DNA from: Streptomyces sp. MZ04
GTDB taxonomy: Bacteria > Actinomycetota > Actinomycetes > Streptomycetales > Streptomycetaceae
Direction of reading: 5' to 3'
DNA: 55,487 bases
Assembly: GCF_004684775.1 (NCBI RefSeq)
Contig: NZ_SRIC01000022.1
Coordinates: forward strand, 1-55,487
Part shown: piece by piece, positions 13,944 to 23,300 of the stretch
Position numbering within the stretch: the stretch's first letter is position 1
How the letters are laid out: the number at the start of each line of letters is the position of its first letter
Position numbers and translations under genes: made by a program
The notes under the pieces: generated by a model
What the model was told of the DNA's origin: nothing
What the model saw: the letters and a program-made list of their open reading frames with translations, nothing else
The model's database searches: none

Positions 13944-14957
13944 CTACTTCCAGTAGAGGCCGCGCAGGCGGCTGGTTGAGATGGTGATGGACGTCCGGTC
14001 GGTCGGGTCGACAGGCCAGTAGGCGAGTTCGAAGCGGAGCTTTTCGGTGGCCTTGATGGAGCCGGCGTTGTGGAAGTCGGCGAACGTCGACCCTTCGCTG
14101 CCCTGCCGCTCGGTGATGCCGCCGGTCCAGCGGGTGCCGTCGGTGCGGTGGTGGTAGAAGCGGCCTTGCAGTGTCGAGCCCTCCGGAGCGCTGGTGGTGA
14201 TCTGCGCCATCGCCTGGTAGGCGGCGGCTCCGGTCAGCAGGTCGATTCCTTCGATGGACAGGGTCGTCCATTTGCCGGGGACGATGGTGCGGTCGGTCTC
14301 GTCGTACTGGCCGAGTGTGTGTGGCACGTCGTCCTCCGTGGGTGGTTCGGTGCCGGGGCTCCATCGGGCGGGGTGGGTGAGGCGGGCTGCGACGTCGTTG
14401 CGGAACTTGTCCATGTCGAAGCTGGGGTCGATCTTCCGGCGGGTGCCTTCCTTATGGCCGATCACCGAATGCTCTGACCAGCCGTGCGCCCGGCAGATTG
14501 CCGCAGCCCACCGAACGGCCTGGTCGTACTGCACATTTGGGTAGGGGTCGCAGCCGTTGCCGAGGTTCTCGATCTCGATGCCGTAGTAGTGCTGGTTGCC
14601 GTCGATCAGTTCGGCGGCGTCCGGCTGCGGGTGCGTCGACGCCTCATTGACGACCGCCCGGTGCGCGTTGGCCGCGAACATTCCGCCATGGTTCACGCGC
14701 CCATGCCCGACCATTGTCGCGACACCCGACTTGCTCAGGTGGGTGTGGCACAGCGGGCCCGGCAGCCCGGACAAGCCGTTGATGCAGATGTTCAGACTGT
14801 TCGATCCGGCTGTGTGGTGGATGACGATGCCGTTCACCGGGCCCCACGGGCCCTTGTGGTTACGGTTATGGACCCGCCACCCGGAGCTCTCAACGACACG
14901 GACACCCTCGGCTCGGAGCTCGGCCAGAAGGGTGTCGGCTGACAGTGGTGCAGCCAT
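13944..14957 (-). CDS. Endolysin: N-acetylmuramoyl-L-alanine amidase (amidase_2)
   Basis: The 337-residue protein has a PGRP/amidase_2 domain over residues 25-190: GIVIHHTAGS with zinc ligand His near 47, YYGIEIENLGNG around 125, and VIGHKEGTRRKIDPSFDM near 165-182 with the second His and an Asp. It cleaves the bond between muramic acid and the stem peptide. The C-terminal 130 residues (from TLGQYDETDRTIVPGKWTTLSIEG) form a beta-rich domain, probably wall binding. There is no signal peptide, so it depends on the adjacent holin. Confidence 0.9.
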   Translation of the reverse strand: MAAPLSADTLLAELRAEGVRVVESSGWRVHNRNHKGPWGPVNGIVIHHTAGSNSLNICINGLSGLPGPLCHTHLSKSGVATMVGHGRVNHGGMFAANAHRAVVNEASTHPQPDAAELIDGNQHYYGIEIENLGNGCDPYPNVQYDQAVRWAAAICRAHGWSEHSVIGHKEGTRRKIDPSFDMDKFRNDVAARLTHPARWSPGTEPPTEDDVPHTLGQYDETDRTIVPGKWTTLSIEGIDLLTGAAAYQAMAQITTSAPEGSTLQGRFYHHRTDGTRWTGGITERQGSEGSTFADFHNAGSIKATEKLRFELAYWPVDPTDRTSITISTSRLRGLYWK

Positions 14958-14972
14958 TTCCGCGTCCTTTCT

Positions 14973-15401
14973 CTAGTAGTCCCAGGTGGTGGCGACGAAT
15001 TGGGCGTGGCCGACGGCTGCTGGTTCGTGGTGGTCGTGCCATACCTGGACGCCGACGGGGACGCCGGACTCGCCGAAGAACGTCCACACGTTGGTGTCCC
15101 AGTCGCGGCCGGGGGTGTCGAGCTGGTCTTCGGCGCCGGTGTCGTCGGGTTCACCGAGTGGGTCGCGGACGAAGCGGGCCATGAACTGGCGGACCCGGAG
15201 ATCGCCGTCTGGGATGGTGAGCGGCTCCCAGCGGATGTTGCGGCCCCAGATGAAGTCCCCGTCAAACGGCGGCATGATCAGCGCGGGCGGGCGGTACATG
15301 TGCCGGTCGTTGCGGATCGCGTGGTCGAACGTGAGCAGCGTCCACGAGCTCGGCGGGATGATCTGCGGGGTGTCGCGGTAGAGCTTGCACTGGGTGGCCA
15401 T
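14973..15401 (-). CDS. Phage virion-associated hypothetical protein
   Basis: The 142 residues are rich in aromatics and Asp/Pro (MYRPPALIMPPFDGDFIWGRNIRWEPLTIPDGDL, WDTNVWTFFGESGVPV), reading as a beta-sandwich. The ATG at 15401 has a GGAGG-like SD (GGAGGCCGC). Position between tail genes and endolysin suggests a tail-tip or fibre component. Not recognised. Confidence 0.55.
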   Translation of the reverse strand: MATQCKLYRDTPQIIPPSSWTLLTFDHAIRNDRHMYRPPALIMPPFDGDFIWGRNIRWEPLTIPDGDLRVRQFMARFVRDPLGEPDDTGAEDQLDTPGRDWDTNVWTFFGESGVPVGVQVWHDHHEPAAVGHAQFVATTWDY

Positions 15402-15463
15402 GCGGCCTCCGAACATGAAAAGAGCCCCCGACCAGGGGCGCGATGACTGTGCTCTTCTGCTGG

Positions 15464-16084
15464 TCAGAGGCTGACGATGGTGCCGTTGAAGCCAATCCAC
15501 GGGGGTTTCACAGAGGACCCGGTGCCGTAGACCTGCAGATAGCCGTCGGTCTGCACGTCGAGCTTCAAGGCGATGCGGTCGGAGGCGATGTCGCTGCAGG
15601 GGATCGTCACCGTGCGGAGCGTAGCCGGGCGCACGATCGACGGCAGAGCCGTCGAGTTGATGATGTAGCTGCCAGCCGGAGTCGACGGCCACGACGAGCG
15701 TCCGACCGCCCCACGAAGCTGCAATGACTCTTCGCCGCTGATGTTGAGGAGCCGGTACTGGAGTGTGCCGTTGGAGTTGCCGTTCTGCTGAAACCCGGAT
15801 GCGAGAGAGATCGTTGTCCAGGCTGAGGCGCCTGTGGAGACGGCCACCCACCCAGCTCCGTCGTACACGTCCAGGCGGTTCACGTCCTGGAGCCACGTCT
15901 GCATCCCCTCGACCGGAGCTGCGGCGCCTGTGAGGGTCGCGGCCCGGCCGGAAGCCGAGGCGAAGCGCATGACACCGCGCTGCACGATGGCGTTGACGAT
16001 GTCCTTGGCGAGCTTCCCTGCGTCAGGGGCATCGGTGAGGGCGGCGATCTGGACGTTCTGACCGTAGTCGTCCGTGATCGGCAT
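15464..16084 (-). CDS. Tail-fibre-like protein
   Basis: 206 residues. The N-terminus (DYGQNVQIAALTDAPDAGKLAKDIVNAIVQRGVMRFASASGRAATL) is typical of phage fibre or appendage proteins that start with a short trimerising segment, followed by YDGAGWVAV and a beta-rich C-terminal domain. The ATG overlaps the stop of the previous gene. A receptor-binding role is likely from context only. Confidence 0.6.
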   Translation of the reverse strand: MPITDDYGQNVQIAALTDAPDAGKLAKDIVNAIVQRGVMRFASASGRAATLTGAAAPVEGMQTWLQDVNRLDVYDGAGWVAVSTGASAWTTISLASGFQQNGNSNGTLQYRLLNISGEESLQLRGAVGRSSWPSTPAGSYIINSTALPSIVRPATLRTVTIPCSDIASDRIALKLDVQTDGYLQVYGTGSSVKPPWIGFNGTIVSL

Positions 16085-16296
16085 CAGACCTCCAGGACGG
16101 CTGTGGTCACGGGCGAGGTGCGGTGGACGGTGACGGTGTTGGCGCCCTCGACGTCCGAGACCGCTCTGGCCAGCTCCCAGACGAGGGCGGGCATGTCGTC
16201 GTCGGTGACGGGCGAGTAGTCGCCTTCGGCGAGGGAAACTTCGAGGCTGGATTCGCCACCGTTGACGACGATCCGGTAGCTGGCAGGGGCAGCCAT
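16084..16296 (-). CDS. Small phage protein of the fibre region
   Basis: This 70-residue protein (ASYRIVVNGGESSLEVSLAEGDYSPVTDDDMPALVWELARAVS, then VTVHRTSPVTTAVLEV) alternates strands and one helix. It overlaps the fibre-like gene downstream. Unknown role, perhaps a tail-fibre accessory protein. Confidence 0.6.
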   Translation of the reverse strand: MAAPASYRIVVNGGESSLEVSLAEGDYSPVTDDDMPALVWELARAVSDVEGANTVTVHRTSPVTTAVLEV

Positions 16297-16306
16297 GACG
16301 GCCCTT

Positions 16307-16975
16307 TCAGTCGAGTGGGTAGCGGATCCCTTTGAGGGAGAACCAGTTGGTCTCTGTGGCACCGGCCGCCGCGCTGATGAGGGAGACGGTGCCGTCGGAG
16401 TCGAAGTCGACCTTCACGGAGTGCACAACGGAGGTGGAGTTTGCGACGCCCGTGATGCTGGTGGCGTTGCGGGCGGCGACGAAGGATGCGCGGGCGACGG
16501 GTCGGAACTCAGCGGCCAGGGCAGCGGAAAGGATGTTGGTGGTCTGGGCGCCGTTGGCGCGGGTGGCGCCGCCATCCCATTCCATCCACCAGCCGCCCTG
16601 CCAGACGGTCTTGCGGTAGCTGATCGGGCCGTTGTTGTTGCCCTGCGTGGTGGTGTTGCCCTGCGTGTATCCGGTGCCGAGCGTCGGCGTCGTCCAGCCT
16701 GGATCGCCGGTGCTCATGCGGCCCCATGCCAGCCAGTTGCCGCTGCTCGACTGCGTGAGGGCGATGACGTCGCCGACCTGCGCCAGCGTGTACGTCTCCA
16801 TCTGCCGAGCCGTAATGCCGTCGTCCGTGATGACCGTGCCGCCAGCGTTGACGGTCTGGACCGTGGCGAGCCGCCAGTCCGAACCCCGCACGCTGGTAGC
16901 GGTCGCCCCCGCGGAGACAGCCTGCTGCTGGAGCGCGTCGGCGAGCTGGCGGACCGTGCCGAAGTTGGATTTCAC
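16307..16975 (-). CDS. Minor tail / fibre protein
   Basis: The GTG at 16975 overlaps the stop of the upstream gene (GTGA). Of 222 residues, the first 60 are helical then beta (VRQLADALQQQAVS, WRLATVQTVNAGGTVI), followed by an OB-like strand region (LAQVGDVIALTQSSSGNWLAWGR), a Gly/Asn/Thr-rich linker (YTQGNTTTQGNNNG), and a beta C-terminus. It resembles appendage proteins of actinophages that follow the baseplate hub. Confidence 0.65.
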   Translation of the reverse strand: MKSNFGTVRQLADALQQQAVSAGATATSVRGSDWRLATVQTVNAGGTVITDDGITARQMETYTLAQVGDVIALTQSSSGNWLAWGRMSTGDPGWTTPTLGTGYTQGNTTTQGNNNGPISYRKTVWQGGWWMEWDGGATRANGAQTTNILSAALAAEFRPVARASFVAARNATSITGVANSTSVVHSVKVDFDSDGTVSLISAAAGATETNWFSLKGIRYPLD

Positions 16976-18063
16976 GCGTCCTCCTTCGCCGCGATCGTGG
17001 TGATCGGGAAGTCGCCGCCGGTGTCCAACGGCACGCTGAACGACTGCACTTGGTGGAGTTCGCGAGTGCCGTCGGGGTGGATGACGCGGATGACGTCGCC
17101 GCATTCCAGCGCCGGGTTCGGCAGGCTGGAGAAGTCGCCGGACGCGTTGGGGGCCTTTCCGGCGATCAGCTTCAGATTGGCCGCCTGCGCGCAGGCGTTG
17201 ACCGTGGTGAGCGTGCTGGAGCTGTAAAAGTCCGGCCTGCGTCCGTAGGGACCGCCCCAGTAGGTCGGCGAGTTGACGTCGTTGTCGGTGGCGAGGTACT
17301 CGACTGGCGGGATGTTTTCCTCGGTGTTCTCGCCGCGGGCCAGGACGCCGTTGAAGACCTTGTCGGAGCTCATGGCCCGGCTGCCCTGCACGTACACGCC
17401 GCCCTCCCCAGCAGCGACTTCCCAGACTGCGGGCGTAGCCAGAAGCTCCGGCAGCGCGCTGATGACGAAGACTCCGTCGGCGTTCGTGTAGCACTCGGCG
17501 CCGGCCGCGGCCACGATCTCCTGCACTCCTGCCCACGGGTCGGCCTCGACGTCGAACGTCCGGGCGCCGATGGGGCTGTCGACGATGAGGCTGATGACGT
17601 CGGCTGTCGGCAGGGAGCGTTGGATGAGCGCAGTGGCGGCGCCGACGACGGTCCCGGTCGCCTTGTACGGCTCGGTGAACTTGTCGTCGGCGACGCACGC
17701 CTCCAGCGACTTGCCCTGTAGGGTGACGGGCCCGTCTGTGGGGTCGCCGTCGACGCTGTCGAGACGGAAGACGCCGATCGGGACGAGCTCCTGCGAGCCG
17801 TCGCCGTAGCTGACACCGCGCGCTATGCGGAGTCGTGCCCCGTAGGTAGCGAGTTGATCGTTGGGCGTGCGGGGTATCAGCAAAACGTCTGCCGAGGTGA
17901 CGGTGCAGGTGCGGCGGATCGTCTGCCCGCGGTCCACGGGTACGGAGCCGCCCGTGTGCTCGAGCGTGACCACCGAGCCGTCGTTCTTGAAGAGCTTGAC
18001 CTCGGTGACGGGTGAATGCGATTCGCCGAGGCGGGGCAGGAATCGGTCGGTGACGGGGTACAT
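16972..18063 (-). CDS. Baseplate/minor tail protein (DUF5047-like)
   Basis: The 363-residue protein starts MYPVTDRFLPRLGESHSPVTEVKLF and has strands such as VTLQGKSLEACVADDKF, then TFDVEADPWAGVQEIVAAAG and DVNSPTYWGGPYGRRPDFYSS. The N-terminal VTDRFLPRLGESH block is one I associate with DUF5047-type tail proteins of Streptomyces phages, which likely form a hub after the distal tail protein. Gene order (tape measure, Dit-like, this, fibres) agrees. Confidence 0.7.
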   Translation of the reverse strand: MYPVTDRFLPRLGESHSPVTEVKLFKNDGSVVTLEHTGGSVPVDRGQTIRRTCTVTSADVLLIPRTPNDQLATYGARLRIARGVSYGDGSQELVPIGVFRLDSVDGDPTDGPVTLQGKSLEACVADDKFTEPYKATGTVVGAATALIQRSLPTADVISLIVDSPIGARTFDVEADPWAGVQEIVAAAGAECYTNADGVFVISALPELLATPAVWEVAAGEGGVYVQGSRAMSSDKVFNGVLARGENTEENIPPVEYLATDNDVNSPTYWGGPYGRRPDFYSSSTLTTVNACAQAANLKLIAGKAPNASGDFSSLPNPALECGDVIRVIHPDGTRELHQVQSFSVPLDTGGDFPITTIAAKEDA

Positions 18064-18066
18064 GGA

Positions 18067-20301
18067 TCACCCCAGCCTGCGGTCGAGGAGGACATCCTCC
18101 CAGGTGGCATACGTGGGGAGCAGATCTCCCCATGTGTCGAACTCGGCGAGGATGTCCTGCCAAGTGCGGCCCGCAGACCCGCTGAGCCCTGTCGTGATCG
18201 GCATGTCTGATTGCGTGAGGGGCAGCGTCCAAGCGCGCCAGAGCTCCATCGCCGTGCCACCGACGCGGGCCTCAGGAACGAGTGCGACGCTGACGTACAT
18301 ATCGTCGATGCCCATGCCGGGGACGGCCTGCCAGAGAAGGACATTCCCGGAGTCCAGCAGCCAGTGGAGCGCCTTGCGTTCGTCGTCAGAGCGGGTCCAG
18401 ACAGCAAGGTCGCCTTCGAGGCCGCCACGGACATCGCTGTGGGTCACGGCGTTACGTCGCCCTTTGACCCGGTAGACCGCCTGCTCGATGGGCCGCTGCC
18501 AGTCGGGGGCCTTCGAGATCATCACCCGCATGTTGCGCTGCGGGTTGCCCGGGTCTTTCAGCCAGGCGAGATTGAGGTCTCCGGCGGGGATGGTGAGGGT
18601 GTCGGAGCTGCGGGTGCCCGGCGTGGTGGCCCCGTCGGGCCAGAGTTCGATCCGGTACAGGACGGGTACGCCGAGAGGTGCCTCATAGTCCTCGATGATC
18701 ATCAGGTCGGATGTGATGCGGGTCCGGTCGAGGAGTCCAAGCGGCCCGCGCACCAGGGTGCGGATGCCGTCGAGCCCCTCCCGGTAGACGCTGATGGACT
18801 GGCCGACAGCGAGCTCCCGCAGAGTCAGGGTGATGCTGGCGCTCTCCTCCACGACGGTCACCGCGGTGAGCGGCACCGCCAGCCACAGGGCCGCCGTGTC
18901 GACGTACATCGCCGAGTTGGTGGCGCCCGCCGTGACGGTGAGCTCGATCGCTCCCTGCGTGGCGTTGGCGGGCACGCTGGCGTCGGTTGACATGGCGTAC
19001 CAGCTGGCGCCCGGAAACGTGTAGCTGGTGCCTCCCGTGGTACCGAGATCACCGTTGGAGGCGTCGTACCAGCGAACCTTGACGTTCACGGTCCACGATC
19101 CGGCGCCGAGGGTGGCGAGGATCTGAGCCCGGTAGCTGGTCCCTGCTCCGCCCGGGGCCGCGAAGCGGCCGGAGCGCACGACGCTGGCCGTCGCGGTCGC
19201 CGACGTGATCGACAGGGAGTAGGAGCCGTCGAAGGCGACCTGCCCCCAAGGCGTCGACCGGCCGATGACCGCGACCCCAGAGGGGCGTGTCCACCCGGCG
19301 ACGCCCTGCTCGAAGCTGCCGTCGGCATAGGGAAGGATCGTCCCGGCCTGGACGATCGGTGCGACGGCGACGACGACGCCTTCGAGCCGCAGTACCTGGC
19401 CCCCACTGGCGCCGTTGACGCCCGCCGCCACCCCGCACGTCGCAGCATTCGACGGGGCGATAGCCGAGGCGCGCTGCCGGTACCAGCCCGACCCCGGCAT
19501 CGGCGAGACGAGCGTCGAACGCGTCGCGCTGATCTGGTTGCCGTTGGCGTCGTAGTAGCGCAGCTCGATCCAGCAGTCGGCCAAGAGTGTTGGCGGGTTG
19601 AGGTAGGCGTAGGCCAGGTAGTCGGTGCCCAGGGTGACGGCTGGCCGGTCGGTTGAGACCGCTGCGGCGTTGCCCGCACCGGTCGCGGTGACCGCGATGG
19701 TGTGGCCGCCCGCCAGGTAGTTGTCGACCGCCCATGCGGCGACCGGAACCTGGCGGGAGACGCCCGCGTTGACCTCGGCCGTCCACCCGGACGCGTCGAC
19801 CTCCGCGGACTCCGTCCCGAACGCGAAGAGATTACCGACAGTCCTGATCGGCAACCCCAAATAGACGTTCTCCCAGTACTGATTGACCAACCCGGCCGCC
19901 GGGGTCGACGACAGCAGTACCTGCGCTTGCGTCGCCCCGGCCGGCGCCATCCCGGCCACGCCAACCCGGTGCCAGTTACTGGAGGCCGCCAGCGTGGTCA
20001 GGGACCAGGTGATCGAGATTTCGGTGCTGGTGGCGCTCAGCCAGCGGATTCCGATCCGCTCGGGGACGACCCCGGCGGCGTCCGCGAACGTCTGGTACGT
20101 CGTACCTGCGGTGACGGGGTAGGAGGAGACGGTGCGGGCCTGCATCTCCCCCGCCGCCGCCGACTTGACGACGAGGCAGCCGTCCCCGTTCCGCCCCCCC
20201 GTGCCCTTGAGCAGGGTGCAGTTGAGCTTGCTCACCCAGCCGGAGGTGTTCGGGTCAACCGACTCGGTGGTTGCCGACAGGAGATTTCCGGGGATCGGCA
20301 T
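18067..20301 (-). CDS. Large minor tail protein with carbohydrate-binding-type modules
   Basis: The 744 residues contain three similar beta-sandwich units: around residues 15-150, 155-330 and 335-480, each with a YPVTAGTTYQTFADAAG-like or FAAPGGAGTSYRAQILA-like strand and WYDA/YYDANG motifs typical of carbohydrate-binding modules. The C-terminal 260 residues (VVEESASITLTLRELA..., AWLKDPGNPQRNMRV) resemble a distal tail domain. It follows the tape measure, the usual Dit position. It would contact host surface sugars at the tail tip. Confidence 0.75.
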   Translation of the reverse strand: MPIPGNLLSATTESVDPNTSGWVSKLNCTLLKGTGGRNGDGCLVVKSAAAGEMQARTVSSYPVTAGTTYQTFADAAGVVPERIGIRWLSATSTEISITWSLTTLAASSNWHRVGVAGMAPAGATQAQVLLSSTPAAGLVNQYWENVYLGLPIRTVGNLFAFGTESAEVDASGWTAEVNAGVSRQVPVAAWAVDNYLAGGHTIAVTATGAGNAAAVSTDRPAVTLGTDYLAYAYLNPPTLLADCWIELRYYDANGNQISATRSTLVSPMPGSGWYRQRASAIAPSNAATCGVAAGVNGASGGQVLRLEGVVVAVAPIVQAGTILPYADGSFEQGVAGWTRPSGVAVIGRSTPWGQVAFDGSYSLSITSATATASVVRSGRFAAPGGAGTSYRAQILATLGAGSWTVNVKVRWYDASNGDLGTTGGTSYTFPGASWYAMSTDASVPANATQGAIELTVTAGATNSAMYVDTAALWLAVPLTAVTVVEESASITLTLRELAVGQSISVYREGLDGIRTLVRGPLGLLDRTRITSDLMIIEDYEAPLGVPVLYRIELWPDGATTPGTRSSDTLTIPAGDLNLAWLKDPGNPQRNMRVMISKAPDWQRPIEQAVYRVKGRRNAVTHSDVRGGLEGDLAVWTRSDDERKALHWLLDSGNVLLWQAVPGMGIDDMYVSVALVPEARVGGTAMELWRAWTLPLTQSDMPITTGLSGSAGRTWQDILAEFDTWGDLLPTYATWEDVLLDRRLG

Positions 20302-20304
20302 GTC

Positions 20305-23300
20305 TCACCTCCGGCCTGCGGTCAGCGTGGTGGTGAGGTCGGACATGGTCTGCTGCACTTCGCCGCGGACGTGTCCGAGGAAGGCCCCGGAGTCGAGATA
20401 GAGGTCGCCCTCGAACTGGCCGCCGCCTCCCGCCGACGGCGACATCGCCAGCCGTGTCAGCGCGCTGGCCTGCGTCGACGTGAAGACCGGCTCCGGACGG
20501 CCGGTGCCGTTATAGGCGAGGTTGAGGCCTGGCTCCAGGTATCCGCCCTGGTCGTACCAGTGCGGGCTGCGGGAGAGCCACTTCGAGTAGGCCCGTGACG
20601 GGCTGCCGTAGTCGGGGCGGCCCTTGATGTAGCCGAGGCCCCACCGGATCTGGGTTTTCGCGTTCGACCGGTAGTCGGCACCGGCAGACCGCATCTTCGA
20701 TGCAGGGAGCGCCTGGGGGATGCCGTAGGCCCCTGAGCTGCGGTTTAGTGCGTTCCAGCGCCAGTTGGATTCGCCGGTCCACAGCTTCTTGAGCGGCCCG
20801 AACTGGCTCGGGCCCCACCCGTATCGGCCAAGGATCGACTTGGCGTACCGCTGCGCTGCGCCGACTGCGTTGGCGCTGAATCCGCCGCCTCCGGCCGTGA
20901 GGTACTTCATGGGGTCGACTGCGCGGCCGTTCTTGCGTGCTTCGAGGTGGAGGTGCGGGCCGGTGACGTTGCCGGTGGCTCCGACGTCGCCGATGCGGTT
21001 GCCGCCGTTGACGGCCTTGGGGACGGTGGTGCGGATTTTCGACAGGTGGGCGTACAGCGACTGCAGACCGCCACCGTGGTCGATCATGATGTGGTTGCCG
21101 TAGGGGCCGCCACGTGCGGTCTGGGACACGTTTCCGTCGGCGACGGCCTTGACCGCGGTACCTACGGCGGCGGGGAAGTCCAGGCCGGTGTGACGGCCAG
21201 AGGACCACATGGAGCCACGCTTACCGAAGGGCGTGCCGTAGCGGGCGTTAACCGGCTTAATCCACTCGCCGCGGCCTTCGTAGCCACCCGCGAACATGCT
21301 CGTCGCAGCATCGACGATCTTGTCCTTCAGGCCGGAGATCATCTTGAGTGGGATCTTGCCGACCGCCGTGCCCCACTTACCTGCGGACTCAACCCCCTTG
21401 GCAATCTTGCCGACGACGGGCTGGACCAACTTCGTCCACACCTTGGAGGGGTGAACGAGGAGGTCAGCACCGGTCTTGACCCAGTCGATGCCCTTGCCGA
21501 CGACGTCACGGACGGTGTCCTTCGTCCAGTCCCAGGCGTCACCCAGGACGCCTCCGCCTGCCATCAGCCGCGTGCCCGCAGCTGCGTGCAGAGCCTGCGC
21601 CCGGTCCCGGAACTTGGGATCCGTCGGGATGACGTACTCGGGGTAGCGGGGATTACCCTCGCCGACGATCGCGGTCGGCCGGTTGGTGACCATCGGACGC
21701 GCAGGCCCGAAGCCTTGGCCGACCGTGCCGCCTGCAGCCAGGAGGTCCGGCCCCTTGGGCATGTGGGGCAGCTTGACGAAATCGGCCACCTTGTCCCAAA
21801 TGGCTTTGATGCCTTTCCGGTACACGTATTCGATCACGAAATTGACGGGCGCAGCCGTGATCGACTTGATCTTCCCGAAGGCGGTACCGATGGCCTTCCG
21901 CGCCGAGTCGAAGGCCTTGCCGACGAGCCGGACTGCAGACTTGATCCGGTCGAAGGCAGGCTTGAGGCCCTTGTTGTACAGCCACGACGCCCGGCTCGCG
22001 ATGAACCCGAAGGTCGGCCGGATCGCCTTGTCGTACAGCCACTTCGACACATCGCCGATCCCGCGGAACGCAGGCCGCAGCGCGGTCCGGTACAGCCACG
22101 TTCCGATGCGGCCGACGAACTTGAAGCTCGCGACGATGCCGTCCGCTGCGGGCTTGATCGCGCTGCGGTACAACCATCGCCCCGTTGCCGCGATGCCGTT
22201 GAAGGCAGGCTTGATGGCCTTCTCGTACAACCACTTCCCCGTCGCGCCGATCCCCCGGAACGCAGGCCCCAGAGCCGTCTTCCACAGCCACATCCCGACA
22301 GCCGCAGCGAGCCGGAAAGCGATCACGATCGGGGCGACGAGGACTACAACGATGATGGCGACGAGAATCCGCGCGGCGAGTGCGATGCCATCGAACGCGG
22401 GCTTGATCGCGTTGCGCCACAGCCACATCGCCCAACGGCCCACCGCTTGCAGGGCTACCGTCACCCCGGTCCGGATGCGGCCGAAGTTCTTGATGAAGGT
22501 GACCGCAAAGAAGATCACCCAGCCCAGCGGGCCAGCGCCGAGAAGCACCCACAGGTGATCGCGCACCCACTGGAAGGCGACACCCAGCAGACGAACACCC
22601 ACCATGATCTTCCCGAAGACAGGCCTGAGCACGGTGTTCCACAGCCACAGCGAGGCGACCTTGATACCGGTCCACGCCGCCTGCACCCCCGTGCGGAACC
22701 AGGCGAAGTGCTTGTAGGCGTAGATCACGGAAGCGACGAGCGCGATGATCCCCAACACGATCAGCGTGATCGGGTTGGCATTCATCACCGCGTTGAAAAG
22801 GAACATCGCGATGGTCCACAACCGAGTCGCGATGTAGGCGAGATACATGCCCTGGATCAGCCACGGCAGCGTCGTGGCGATCGACGCCAGACCACGGGCC
22901 AGCGCGCCGAGGATCTCCAGGATCGGACCCGACAGCGGAGACAGAGCTCTGGCCACCTGATAGAAGGCGGAGCTGATATCACCGAGGGAACGGGCCATGA
23001 TCGGGCCCTGTTCGGCCGTGTAGGCAAGGAAGCGCTCAAAGGCGGGCGAGCCCTTGAGGTTGGTGCCCCAGTTCGCGAAGCGGCCGGTGATGGCCTGCAT
23101 CCGCGTCGAGATGGAGTCCATGTGCGGCAGGAAGGCTTGGACGATGCCGCCCATGCCCTTGAACAGGTTCGCGAAGGCCACGCCGAGCCCGATGATCGCG
23201 GGCCGAGTGGCGCCCGCCAGGTCCGACTTGAAGGCCTTCCATCCCTCGGACTTGAATCCGCGGGACGCCCGATCCTGCAGCTCACCGATCGCGTCGGCGG